64,000 bases of DNA. Origin: Thiobacillus sp. (GTDB taxonomy: Bacteria > Pseudomonadota > Gammaproteobacteria > Burkholderiales > Thiobacillaceae). Positions 46,479 to 54,075 of the stretch are shown one piece after another; position 1 is the first letter of the stretch; every line of letters starts with the position of its first letter. Made by a program: the position numbers and the translations under genes. The notes below the pieces were generated by a model. The model worked only from the letters and a program-made list of their open reading frames with translations, was not told the DNA's origin and did no database searches. Location of the stretch: NCBI GenBank assembly GCA_030679915.1, contig JAUXRY010000022.1:62001-126000 (forward strand). The letters run 5' to 3'.

Positions 46479-47006
46479 ATGAATACTTTATTACGTGGAA
46501 TCGGAGTGCTAACAGCAGTCGGCACAGTCACTCTGCTGGCTTTTTCATTGCCGTCTGGCGTGGCCCACGGCGATGGCGGTGGCGATGTCATGCCCAGACT
46601 CGCACACAAAAACTGGCAGCAGGAATGCGCCAGCTGCCACCTCGCCTATTCTCCCGCCCTGCTACCGCGCGCGTCATGGCAGCGCCTGATGGGTAAGCTC
46701 GACAATCACTTTGGCGATAACGCCAGCCTTGATCCGGTAAACCAGGCTGATATCCTGCGATTCTTGGAGGCCAACGCCGCCGATTCTGGCACCAGTCAGA
46801 TCGGGAGTAGAGTAATGCGGCGTATGGCGACCAAGGAAGCTCCGTTGCGCATCACCGAAACCCGCTGGTTCGTGGGCAAACACGATGAAGTGCCGCGCAC
46901 AGCATGGTCGCGCAAATCGGTGGGCTCCGCCGCCAATTGCGCGGCATGCCACAGCAAGGCGGAACAGGGCGTGTTTGACGACGACTCGGTCAGGATTCCG
47001 AAATGA
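46479..47006 (+). CDS. Diheme cytochrome c of the DHC family
   Basis: The 175-aa protein has a signal peptide (ending near GVAHGDG) and two heme sites, ECASCH and NCAACH, at the N- and C-terminal ends, the arrangement of DHC. The middle has RLMGKLDNHFGDNASLD and the typical ITETRWFVGKHDEVP. In Rhodobacter sphaeroides DHC reduces SHP, so the three cytochromes should form a chain: cytochrome b, DHC, SHP. The start is 10 nt after the SHP stop, following AAGGAGCGAG. Confidence 0.9.
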   Translation: MNTLLRGIGVLTAVGTVTLLAFSLPSGVAHGDGGGDVMPRLAHKNWQQECASCHLAYSPALLPRASWQRLMGKLDNHFGDNASLDPVNQADILRFLEANAADSGTSQIGSRVMRRMATKEAPLRITETRWFVGKHDEVPRTAWSRKSVGSAANCAACHSKAEQGVFDDDSVRIPK

Positions 47007-47029
47007 ACGCCCAAGGATAAAATTGCACG

Positions 47030-47701
47030 ATGCGCATATTGTTGGTGGAAGATGACCGCTTGTTGGGCGATGGGTTGCAGGCCGGGCTGACGCAGGCAGG
47101 CTATGCCGTTGACTGGCTGCGCGATGGCGAAGCGGCGGTGTCCGCCTTGTCGACCGAAACGTTTGTGGCGGTGGTACTCGATTTGGGCTTGCCGAAGCGC
47201 GATGGCCTGTCTGTGCTGCAATGGCTGCGAGGGCGCCATGACGCCACGCCGGTTCTGATTCTCACCGCGCGCGATCAACTGGAAGACAAGGTCCGCGGAC
47301 TCGATCTGGGCGCCGACGACTATGTGCTGAAACCGTTTGACCTCGATGAAGTGACCGCTCGATTGCGCGCGGTCGTGCGGCGCGCCCATGGCCGCCCAGA
47401 ACCGATACTCACGCTGGGCGAAGTCGAACTCAATCCGGCTGCACGCTCGGTGTTGCGCGCCGGTCAGGCGGTGGAACTGACGGCACGCGAATTCGATCTG
47501 CTGCACTTATTGCTGCAAAATGCCGACCGCGTGCTCACGCGGCGCGCGCTGGAAGAACAGCTCTACACCTGGAACGATGCGGTCGACAGCAACGCGCTCG
47601 AAGTCCACATCCATCACCTGCGACGCAAGCTCGGCAACGAGGTGATCCGCACGGTGCGCGGCGTCGGCTACATGGCGTCATCCGCCGCGACGCCCTCATG
47701 A
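47030..47701 (+). CDS. OmpR-family response regulator (QseB/PmrA class)
   Basis: The 223-aa protein has a receiver domain (VEDDRLLGDGL acidic pair, phosphorylation site Asp51 in VVLDLGLPKRDG, LTARD and KPFD motifs) and a winged-helix DNA-binding domain ending in HIHHLRRKLG...IRTVRGVGYM. The overall sequence is of QseB/PmrA/TctD type, whose DNA boxes are CTTAAG-like. It follows the cytochrome genes by 23 nt with AAGGA and overlaps the kinase gene. Likely target promoters are the box-containing ones at 45385 and 34588 (inference). Confidence 0.93.
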   Translation: MRILLVEDDRLLGDGLQAGLTQAGYAVDWLRDGEAAVSALSTETFVAVVLDLGLPKRDGLSVLQWLRGRHDATPVLILTARDQLEDKVRGLDLGADDYVLKPFDLDEVTARLRAVVRRAHGRPEPILTLGEVELNPAARSVLRAGQAVELTAREFDLLHLLLQNADRVLTRRALEEQLYTWNDAVDSNALEVHIHHLRRKLGNEVIRTVRGVGYMASSAATPS

Positions 47702-49059
47702 GTGCTGCGCCCACCTATTCCCTGCGCCGGCGTCTGGTATGGCTACTGACCAGCGCGGTGGCCGCGATCTGGCTGCTATCGGTTGTGGTGGTGTATCAGC
47801 GCGCCCACCACGAGGCAGATGAACTGCTCGACAGCCAGCTGACGCAGATTGCAGACACCCTGCTTGCCATTGTGGCAGGCGGCGAAGTCGACCATTTCGT
47901 TAAGGAGCTGCACGAACACACGCAACGCTATCCCGTGCCTATTGCATTCGAGGTATGGCACGCCGACGACGGTGAAGCACGCCGCCTGGTGACGTCGCCC
48001 GGACATGCCGAATTTGCAGCGGGCATGACGACCGGCTTTAGTGAACATCTGTATCAGGGTGAAAACTGGCGTTTCTATACGGTTCAGGACAACGATGCGG
48101 AATATCGTGTCATCGTCGCGCAGGCCCATGCCGCGCGCGAGCGGTTGGCGCGCGAAATTGGTTTATCGCTCCTGATTCCCGGCATGCTCGCGTTACCCAT
48201 GATGGCGCTGGCCGTATGGTGGGTGGTGGGACGCACGCTGCGGCCAGTGGATGCGGTGGCACATCAGGTCGGCTCGCTGGATGCGCAGGCGCTGGCGCCG
48301 TTGGACACATCGACACCGCTGCCTGAAGAGATTGCGCCGCTGCATGCCGCGCTCAATGCCCTGATCCAGAGGGTTACCGAAGCCTTCGACAGTGAGCGCC
48401 GGTTTACCGCCGATGCTGCACACGAACTTCGCACCCCGCTGGCCGCACTGAAAATTCAGGCTCAGGTTGCCCAACGCGCGCAGGAAGCTGACAGTCGGCA
48501 ACGTGCGCTGGCACAGGTGATTGCCGGTGTTGACCGGATGACGCACCTGGTCGAGCAATTGTTGACGCTGGCACGCGTCGACCCCACAAGCCACAGCACG
48601 CCACCGCCATTGAACCCGGCAGAGTGTATCGCCACGGTTTGCGCCGAACTACTGCCGAAGGCACAGCGCCAGGCACAGTCACTGGTGGTGGATGCGACAG
48701 CGGTATGCCCGATTGCCATTTCCACAGCCTGGTTGGAAATTGCGCTGCGTAATATGGTGGATAACGCCTTGCGCTATGCGGGCGAAGGTGCGCGTATTGA
48801 AGTCCGCCTCGATAGAACTGGGGCGGGGTGCTCGATCACTGTCGCAGACGATGGCCCGGGCGTGGAACCAGCCCTGCGCTCACAACTCAGCGCTCGATTC
48901 GTGCGCGGTGAGCGTGAGGGGGAAAGTGAAGGCTGTGGACTCGGGTTGTCCATCGTGAGCCGAATTGCCCAGCTATCCCATGCCAGACTGGAATTGGGGG
49001 ACGGGCTACCGCGCAAGGACGGGGGTCATGGATTGGCCGCCACTCTGCACTTCAGCTAA
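47698..49059 (+). CDS. Sensor histidine kinase (QseC class)
   Basis: The 453-aa membrane kinase has two membrane segments (about 15-35 and 155-180) around a periplasmic sensor domain, a HAMP-type linker, the phosphoacceptor HELRTPLAAL (His242) and N, G1 and G2 boxes (DNALRYA, VADDGPGVEP, GCGLGLSI). The start overlaps the regulator stop (ATGA). The signal is unknown; position next to cytochromes and a metal/copper region suggests redox or metal sensing. Confidence 0.93.
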   Translation: MSAAPTYSLRRRLVWLLTSAVAAIWLLSVVVVYQRAHHEADELLDSQLTQIADTLLAIVAGGEVDHFVKELHEHTQRYPVPIAFEVWHADDGEARRLVTSPGHAEFAAGMTTGFSEHLYQGENWRFYTVQDNDAEYRVIVAQAHAARERLAREIGLSLLIPGMLALPMMALAVWWVVGRTLRPVDAVAHQVGSLDAQALAPLDTSTPLPEEIAPLHAALNALIQRVTEAFDSERRFTADAAHELRTPLAALKIQAQVAQRAQEADSRQRALAQVIAGVDRMTHLVEQLLTLARVDPTSHSTPPPLNPAECIATVCAELLPKAQRQAQSLVVDATAVCPIAISTAWLEIALRNMVDNALRYAGEGARIEVRLDRTGAGCSITVADDGPGVEPALRSQLSARFVRGEREGESEGCGLGLSIVSRIAQLSHARLELGDGLPRKDGGHGLAATLHFS

Positions 49060-49240
49060 GCGCTCGACTCACGCTGAACGACACCCTGCCCAACAGAATG
49101 ACTCCACGTCGTTGACCTGGTCACGATCCTGATCAGCGGGATGTTCTGAAACAGTCACAAAAACACTTCGATCATGCTTTTCAATACACGGCCCGAGCCG
49201 GGTTTCGGAAATACGCTTTCCCAGGCCCGGGCAAGCACAC

Positions 49241-49552
49241 CTACTGCGCGGGTTTGATTGCGGTGATGGTCATTGCGCCATTGATATTCTCAACATGGAA
49301 TTTCACGGTATCGCCGACCTTGACACCATTCAGCAGCGTGGGCGAAACCACCTGAAAAACCATGGTCATGCCGGGCATATCCAGATTGGTGATCGGGCCG
49401 TGCTTGAGGGTGATTTTGTTGTTTTCCGTGTCGATCTTGCGCACCACGCCATCGCTCAATGCACTGGCTGCCGCTGAGGTTGGCGCGGCCGTTTGGGCAT
49501 ACAGCGGCGCGGTAAATGACAACGCAGCCATCAATACAATCAGTTTTTTCAT
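49241..49552 (-). CDS. CusF-like periplasmic copper-binding protein
   Basis: The 103-aa protein has a signal peptide (ending in PLYAQ) and a small beta-barrel with KHGPITNLDMPGMTMVF. His51, Met62 and Met64 fit the CusF copper site. The aromatic Trp of E. coli CusF is Met59 here, as in several CusF-like domains. It probably binds Cu(I)/Ag(I) in the periplasm. The ATG at 49552 follows AAGGAGTC. It is the last gene of the copper operon, 88 nt after the multicopper oxidase. Confidence 0.88.
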   Translation of the reverse strand: MKKLIVLMAALSFTAPLYAQTAAPTSAAASALSDGVVRKIDTENNKITLKHGPITNLDMPGMTMVFQVVSPTLLNGVKVGDTVKFHVENINGAMTITAIKPAQ

Positions 49553-49639
49553 GGTGAGACTCCTTTTGTTGAAAAATGCAGACAGGCGGCAAATCGTTCG
49601 CGCAGCATCACGCAATGGTTTGCCGCCACAAGGTTCAGT

Positions 49640-51025
49640 TTAATGCCCGGAATGGCCACTGGGTTTGCGCACCTTCACTTCGACATCGGTGGGTGTGCCC
49701 TTGGGTGAGGCGGATTTCGGCGCACGCACCGGATCGGATAACGCGCCGGTGTACTCGAAGGCCACTGTACCAGCGGGTGCCTTGTACCAGCCGGGATCGG
49801 AATAATCTCCCTTCTTCTGTTCGCGTCGCACTTTCATCATGGTAAACATGCCGCCCATTTCCACCGAGCCGTAGGGACCTTGTCCGGTCATCATCGGCAG
49901 GGTGTTGTCGGGCAGTGGCATTTCCATTTCGGCCATGTCGGCCATGCCGCGTTCGCCCATCACCATGTAGTCGGGAACCAGCTTGTTGATCTTTTGCATA
50001 ATCCCGGTGTGATCGACGCCAATCATGGTCGGTGTGGCATGGCCCATTGCGTTCATGGTGTGGTGGCTCTTGTGGCAGTGGAACGCCCAATCGCCTTCCT
50101 CGTCGGCCAGAAACTCGATCTGACGCATCTGCCCCACCGCGATATCGGTGGTGACTTCCGGCCAGCGCGAACCCTTGGGTGTGGGACCGCCATCGGTTCC
50201 GGTGACCTCGAACTCCACCCCGTGCAAATGGATCGGATGATTGGTCATGGTGAGATTGCCGACCCGGATGCGGACTTTGTCGTTCAACCGAACGTTCAGG
50301 GTATCGATCCCCGGAAACGCGCGACTGTTAAACGTCCACAAGTTGAAGTCGAGCATGGTGTTGACCATCGGCGTCGCGCTGCCGGGATCAATATCGTAAG
50401 CATTCAGCAAAAAGCAGAAATCGCGGTCGACAGGATTAATCAGCGGATGCTTGCCCTTGGGGTGCGTCACCCAGAACCCCATCATACCCATCGCCATCTG
50501 CGTCATTTCGTCCGCGTGCGGGTGATACATGAAGGTGCCGGGCCGGCGCGCGACAAACTCGTAAACAAACGTCTTGCCCGGTTTGATTGCTGGCTGGTTA
50601 AGACCGCCGACGCCATCCATTCCATTGGGCAAGCGTTGGCCGTGCCAGTGGATGGTGGTGTGCTCGGGCAGGCGGTTGGTGACGAAAATTCGCACCCGAT
50701 CACCTTCCACCACTTCGATGGTCGGCCCAGGCGACTGGCCGTTATAGCCCCACAGATGCGCCTTCATCCCGGGGGCAATTTCGCGCACCACCGGTTCGGC
50801 GACAAGGTGAAACTCTTTCACCCCATCCTTCATCCGCCACGGCAGCGTCCAGCCGTTGAGCGTGACCACCGGGTTGTAGGGCCGGCCATTCGGCGGAATC
50901 AGCGGTGGCTGGGTGTCGGGCGTGCCCATGCTGACGATCTCGGGCAATCCCGCCAGCGCAGCCGGTGTCACCGTGGCTGCAGCGACCGCGCCCGTCAGTT
51001 TGAAAAAATCGCGTCGTGAAGTCAT
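49640..51025 (-). CDS. Multicopper oxidase (copper resistance)
   Basis: The 461-aa protein has a Tat-type signal (SRRDFFKLTG) and the copper ligands HWH (126-128), HPH (168-170), HPIHLH (263-268) and HCHKSHHTMNAM (316-327), including type 1 ligands Cys317, His322 and Met327. It is a periplasmic three-domain laccase-like oxidase similar to CopA/CueO proteins that oxidise Cu(I). A Met-rich segment (GMADMAEMEMPLPDNTLPMM) and a His-containing tail (GHSGH) may bind extra copper. The start at 51025 follows AAAGGATTACTC; 11 nt separates it from the upstream TolC-like gene. Confidence 0.93.
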   Translation of the reverse strand: MTSRRDFFKLTGAVAAATVTPAALAGLPEIVSMGTPDTQPPLIPPNGRPYNPVVTLNGWTLPWRMKDGVKEFHLVAEPVVREIAPGMKAHLWGYNGQSPGPTIEVVEGDRVRIFVTNRLPEHTTIHWHGQRLPNGMDGVGGLNQPAIKPGKTFVYEFVARRPGTFMYHPHADEMTQMAMGMMGFWVTHPKGKHPLINPVDRDFCFLLNAYDIDPGSATPMVNTMLDFNLWTFNSRAFPGIDTLNVRLNDKVRIRVGNLTMTNHPIHLHGVEFEVTGTDGGPTPKGSRWPEVTTDIAVGQMRQIEFLADEEGDWAFHCHKSHHTMNAMGHATPTMIGVDHTGIMQKINKLVPDYMVMGERGMADMAEMEMPLPDNTLPMMTGQGPYGSVEMGGMFTMMKVRREQKKGDYSDPGWYKAPAGTVAFEYTGALSDPVRAPKSASPKGTPTDVEVKVRKPSGHSGH

Positions 51026-51036
51026 GAGTAATCCTT

Positions 51037-52449
51037 TCAATGTCCGCCCGCTGCTTCGGCAGAGGCGGAGGAAGCTGAGGGTGCGGTCATCATGCCGGGG
51101 GTGCCGACCAGTGCCATCTGAAAATCGGATTCGGCCAGCCAGTAATCACGCTGCGCCTCGATGGCGGCGTTGACCGACACAATCTGCGAGCGCGCATCGG
51201 CCAGCAATTCGAATACACCGATCAGCATGCCGTTGTAGCGCAACACGTTCTCCTCGGAGATGCGTTTTTTAAGCGGCACGATTTCATCGCGCAGATGTTT
51301 GGCGATGGCGTACTGCCCTTGCTGCATGGCATAGGATTCGCGCACTTCCGAGCGCGCGTTAACCGCGACCTCCCGTGCCCGTTCGAGCGCCTGCCGATAG
51401 CGCGACTCCGCAGCAACCACCCGGCTCTGGCCCCAATCGAACAGCGGCAACTCGAAGGTGATTTCATACCCGCGCTGCTGCGGTTCGGTATTGGAACCGT
51501 TGTTGATGACGCCCAGTTCCAGCACATTGATCAGCCGCGTACTGCGCGTGAGGCCCAGATTTTTAGCCAGCGCCTCGGTTTGCAGCCTGGTCATCTGCAA
51601 GTCCAGCCGTGTGTCCATGGCCTGCTGCTCCACGTTGGACAGCGCGGGCAAGGACTGGGGCAAATCAGGCAGCCGATCGGGCAGTTTCAGCTTGTCTGCG
51701 CTGTTCAAACCCATCAGCCGAACCAGACGCTCACGCGCCTGCACTTTGGCCCCTTCTGCACGCGCTACAGCCAGCGCGGCATCCGCATAAAACGAATGCT
51801 CACGTGCCTGGCGCAGCTTGCTCCAGTTGCCGACCTTCGCCATGCGACTGGCAAGATCAGCACCCGCTTCGGCCGCTTCCATTGCCTGCTGCTGATACTG
51901 TGCTGATTGAATGGCGGTGACGGCAATGATCCAGGCCTTGCGCGTATCCGCCGCCAGTCGCAACACATTCAACACCAGCCCACGACGCGTTTGTTCAAAC
52001 AGCCGTTTTTCGATCTCGGTCCGCATCGGCATCGTCAACAGGCGAGCAAGATTCAAGTGCAGGCTGCGTTCCCACTCCACCTCGTCGCCACGGGTGAGTC
52101 GGCCAATGGAAAAACCCGGGTTGGGCAAACGCTGGGCCGACACCAAATCGGCTTCGGCGATACCCAAGGTATTGAATGCTGCCTGCAGGCCCGGATTGTT
52201 GAGCAGCGCAATCTGCACCGCGGCTTCGTCTGTCAGCGGCTGTTCCAGCATCTTGTCGACGCGGGCCTGTGTTTGTACACGCGTGGCCTCGTCGCGCGAC
52301 CACACCACGTCTTTCTGGATGCGCGACTGGGTGGCAGACTGGACAGCATCAAACCCGCCATCCTTTGAAAAACTGGCGCAACCGCCCAGCAGGGCTGCGG
52401 ACATCAATGCCAGCACGAGCGTGCGAGGCATAGTGGGGGTTGTTTTCAT
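51037..52449 (-). CDS. TolC-family outer-membrane lipoprotein in copper operon
   Basis: The 470-aa protein begins with a lipoprotein signal (SAALLGGCASF) and has TolC-type repeats (NPGLQAAFNTLGIAEADLVSAQRLPNPGF; LQMTRLQTEALAKNLGLTRS) with long helical segments. No RND pump or adaptor gene is next to it, so it either works with a pump encoded elsewhere or substitutes for CopB. The ATG at 52449 follows GAGAGG. It is followed by the multicopper oxidase and preceded by a small exported protein. Confidence 0.87.
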   Translation of the reverse strand: MKTTPTMPRTLVLALMSAALLGGCASFSKDGGFDAVQSATQSRIQKDVVWSRDEATRVQTQARVDKMLEQPLTDEAAVQIALLNNPGLQAAFNTLGIAEADLVSAQRLPNPGFSIGRLTRGDEVEWERSLHLNLARLLTMPMRTEIEKRLFEQTRRGLVLNVLRLAADTRKAWIIAVTAIQSAQYQQQAMEAAEAGADLASRMAKVGNWSKLRQAREHSFYADAALAVARAEGAKVQARERLVRLMGLNSADKLKLPDRLPDLPQSLPALSNVEQQAMDTRLDLQMTRLQTEALAKNLGLTRSTRLINVLELGVINNGSNTEPQQRGYEITFELPLFDWGQSRVVAAESRYRQALERAREVAVNARSEVRESYAMQQGQYAIAKHLRDEIVPLKKRISEENVLRYNGMLIGVFELLADARSQIVSVNAAIEAQRDYWLAESDFQMALVGTPGMMTAPSASSASAEAAGGH

Positions 52450-52459
52450 GGTGAGCCTC

Positions 52460-52795
52460 TCAATGTCCATGCTGGCTATGGCTGCTCGGTTCTGCAGCGC
52501 CATCACCTGGTTGAGCGTCACGCAGATAGGTGAGCCAGCCGCCTATTTCTCCGACGCGGTCATTGGATGCGGACCAGTCACTGACGGGCTCATCGCGCCA
52601 TTTTTGATACTGGCCAAGCGGTGTATCAGGTGCCATTCCCATTTCTTTTGGCATGGATTGTGTCGCCGTGGGCATGGTTTCGGCGGCCTGCGCCAAGGGC
52701 ACAACCAGCATTGCAGCGACAACGAACGGTGCCGCCCACCGAGGCAATTGGACGCGGACAGGTAACGTCACTGGACGAATAAATGAATTCAACAT
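52460..52795 (-). CDS. Small exported protein of the copper operon
   Basis: The 111-aa protein has an N-terminal hydrophobic signal (FVVAAMLVVPLAQAAE) and a short mature part with TPLGQYQKWRDEPVSDWSASNDRVGEIGGWLTYLRDAQ, ending in SHSQHGH. The family is unnamed to me; proteins like it accompany TolC/multicopper oxidase genes in betaproteobacteria. Met and His residues suggest metal binding. The ATG at 52795 follows GAGGTTCACC, and 10 nt separates it from the TolC-like gene. Confidence 0.65.
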   Translation of the reverse strand: MLNSFIRPVTLPVRVQLPRWAAPFVVAAMLVVPLAQAAETMPTATQSMPKEMGMAPDTPLGQYQKWRDEPVSDWSASNDRVGEIGGWLTYLRDAQPGDGAAEPSSHSQHGH

Positions 52796-52869
52796 GGTGA
52801 ACCTCGCAAATTCAGCGGCAGCGTGCCGCAAACAGAATCAGATAAACGCGCTGGCTTGCAGCGCGGAAT

Positions 52870-53247
52870 TCAAGCGAAGGCGAGTCGAGGCGGACGCTCG
52901 GGACTGTCGGGTATAAAGCCGATGAAAGTGTCATCCGCGTGGGGGGCGACACGATGTGCAAAAGGCACAATGGGTGCGGCATCGACAGCCGGAATCATCA
53001 AGGTCGAAGCGGCATGGCAGACGGTGCAGTGCTTGCAATTATTGGAATTAGGCGCTTTGTCAGTCTCTTTCGGCTCATGGCACGTTGCCAACGCCTCGCC
53101 CGACATCGCCTGTTGTTCCATGTGCTGGAACGTGGATTGGCCCTGATACGAAAACACGCAGCCCAGCATGGCGGCAGACGCAAAGGACTGTACTGGCAGG
53201 ACCAGCATCATCAAGATCAGCAGGAATCGGGTTATTCGGGAACGCAC
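52870..53247 (-). CDS. Small exported Cys/His-containing protein (DUF2946-like)
   Basis: The 125-aa protein begins at a GTG (53247) with a signal peptide (RFLLILMMLVLPVQSFASA). It has Cys residues in MLGCVF, ATCHEP and NCKHCTVCHAAS, and a C-terminal SPERPP motif, resembling DUF2946 proteins. Those are often found in copper or other metal clusters. No ribosome binding site is obvious. The CxxCxxCH cluster could bind metal; it contains CTVCH, which also matches the heme-binding motif, but the protein does not look like a cytochrome. First gene of the copper operon. Confidence 0.6.
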   Translation of the reverse strand: MRSRITRFLLILMMLVLPVQSFASAAMLGCVFSYQGQSTFQHMEQQAMSGEALATCHEPKETDKAPNSNNCKHCTVCHAASTLMIPAVDAAPIVPFAHRVAPHADDTFIGFIPDSPERPPRLAFA

Positions 53248-53328
53248 TGGGTCAGTGTAATCAAAAAAACAGGGCCATCCAAATGACCCTCACCGGTCTC
53301 TCAAGGTTCCCCGACCTGCCGGATGGCT

Positions 53329-53775
53329 TCAAGAACGGCGCTTGCGGGGTTCGTAATGCACCACCGCGCGCATGATTTCGGAATAGGGGAATTCAGTACA
53401 ACTGCCAAAACGGGCCTTGGCTTGCTGCACGGCTGCCGCCACATCGGTGCTTTCGTCGCCAGCGTCCCCCAGTGAAGCCGCCAACCCGCGCACGCCACCG
53501 CACTGGGCGCGAATTTCCTTGCCAAACGGCCACGGCGAATCGGGTGTGATTTTCAGGGCGAACTGCGCGTTCTCATGCAGCGCCTGATAAAAGCTCAGGC
53601 AGTCCTCGCGGGCTGCGGGGTCGCTACAGGCAATGGCTTCACGTTCTGCCAAATTGAGTTTGTGTGAACGGTCGCAGCCCACGCATCGCGACAGCAAAGC
53701 CCGTTCAAACGGACAGTTGTATTCAATGTAGGCCTTGCGCGCCAGCTTGTAGGCGTCTTCGTTGTACTCAGCCAT
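53329..53775 (-). CDS. Cys-rich hypothetical protein
   Basis: The 148-aa cytoplasmic protein begins MAEYNEDAYKLARKAYIEYNCPFE and contains several cysteines (YNCPF, RCVGCDRSHK, ACSDP, DCLSF, QCGGV, SCTEF). No signal peptide or known domain was recognised. CPF...RCVGC could be a metal site. It is followed by 53 nt and a TolC-free gap toward the copper operon, and preceded by another small unknown gene, so operon membership is uncertain. Confidence 0.65.
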   Translation of the reverse strand: MAEYNEDAYKLARKAYIEYNCPFERALLSRCVGCDRSHKLNLAEREAIACSDPAAREDCLSFYQALHENAQFALKITPDSPWPFGKEIRAQCGGVRGLAASLGDAGDESTDVAAAVQQAKARFGSCTEFPYSEIMRAVVHYEPRKRRS

Positions 53776-53838
53776 CGGCCACCTTCAATATTCGATTGTG
53801 CGGACGTGACCCGAACCCTTCCAGGCCATTATCCAAAC

Positions 53839-54066
53839 TTACCAATCGTCACCCGTGAGCCGGGTATCCAGTTCACGTTCTGCAGACAACGTCTCCTGCG
53901 CAGCGATTTCATTCTCGGCAAACATCATCTTGTATTTGTCGCCGGTTTTGGGATCGAGGGTTTTACGCAGCTCATTGGTCTGCGCCTTGGCCTCCTTGAA
54001 CGAAGCCCATTCGCCCTGTTTTTCTAGCACCTTGAACATACCCAGACGAAAAACGTAATACGGCAT
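53839..54066 (-). CDS. Small conserved hypothetical protein
   Basis: The 75-aa protein, MPYYVFRLGMFKVLEKQG, is hydrophilic with a high content of charged residues and no signal peptide. The start lies 9 nt after the secA stop and is preceded by AAGGAG, so it is probably cotranscribed with secA. I recognise no domain; proteins of this size and sequence type accompany other betaproteobacterial genes. Confidence 0.65.
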   Translation of the reverse strand: MPYYVFRLGMFKVLEKQGEWASFKEAKAQTNELRKTLDPKTGDKYKMMFAENEIAAQETLSAERELDTRLTGDDW

Positions 54067-54075
54067 AAAAACTCC

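Noticed and set aside
49190-49232. Imperfect inverted repeat between the histidine kinase and the CusF-like gene
   Set aside because: Possible terminator for convergent genes, but several mismatches and no T tract.
52870-53247. CTVCH in the small exported protein as a heme-binding site
   Set aside because: A single CxxCH in a short Cys-rich sequence without other cytochrome features; metal binding is more likely.
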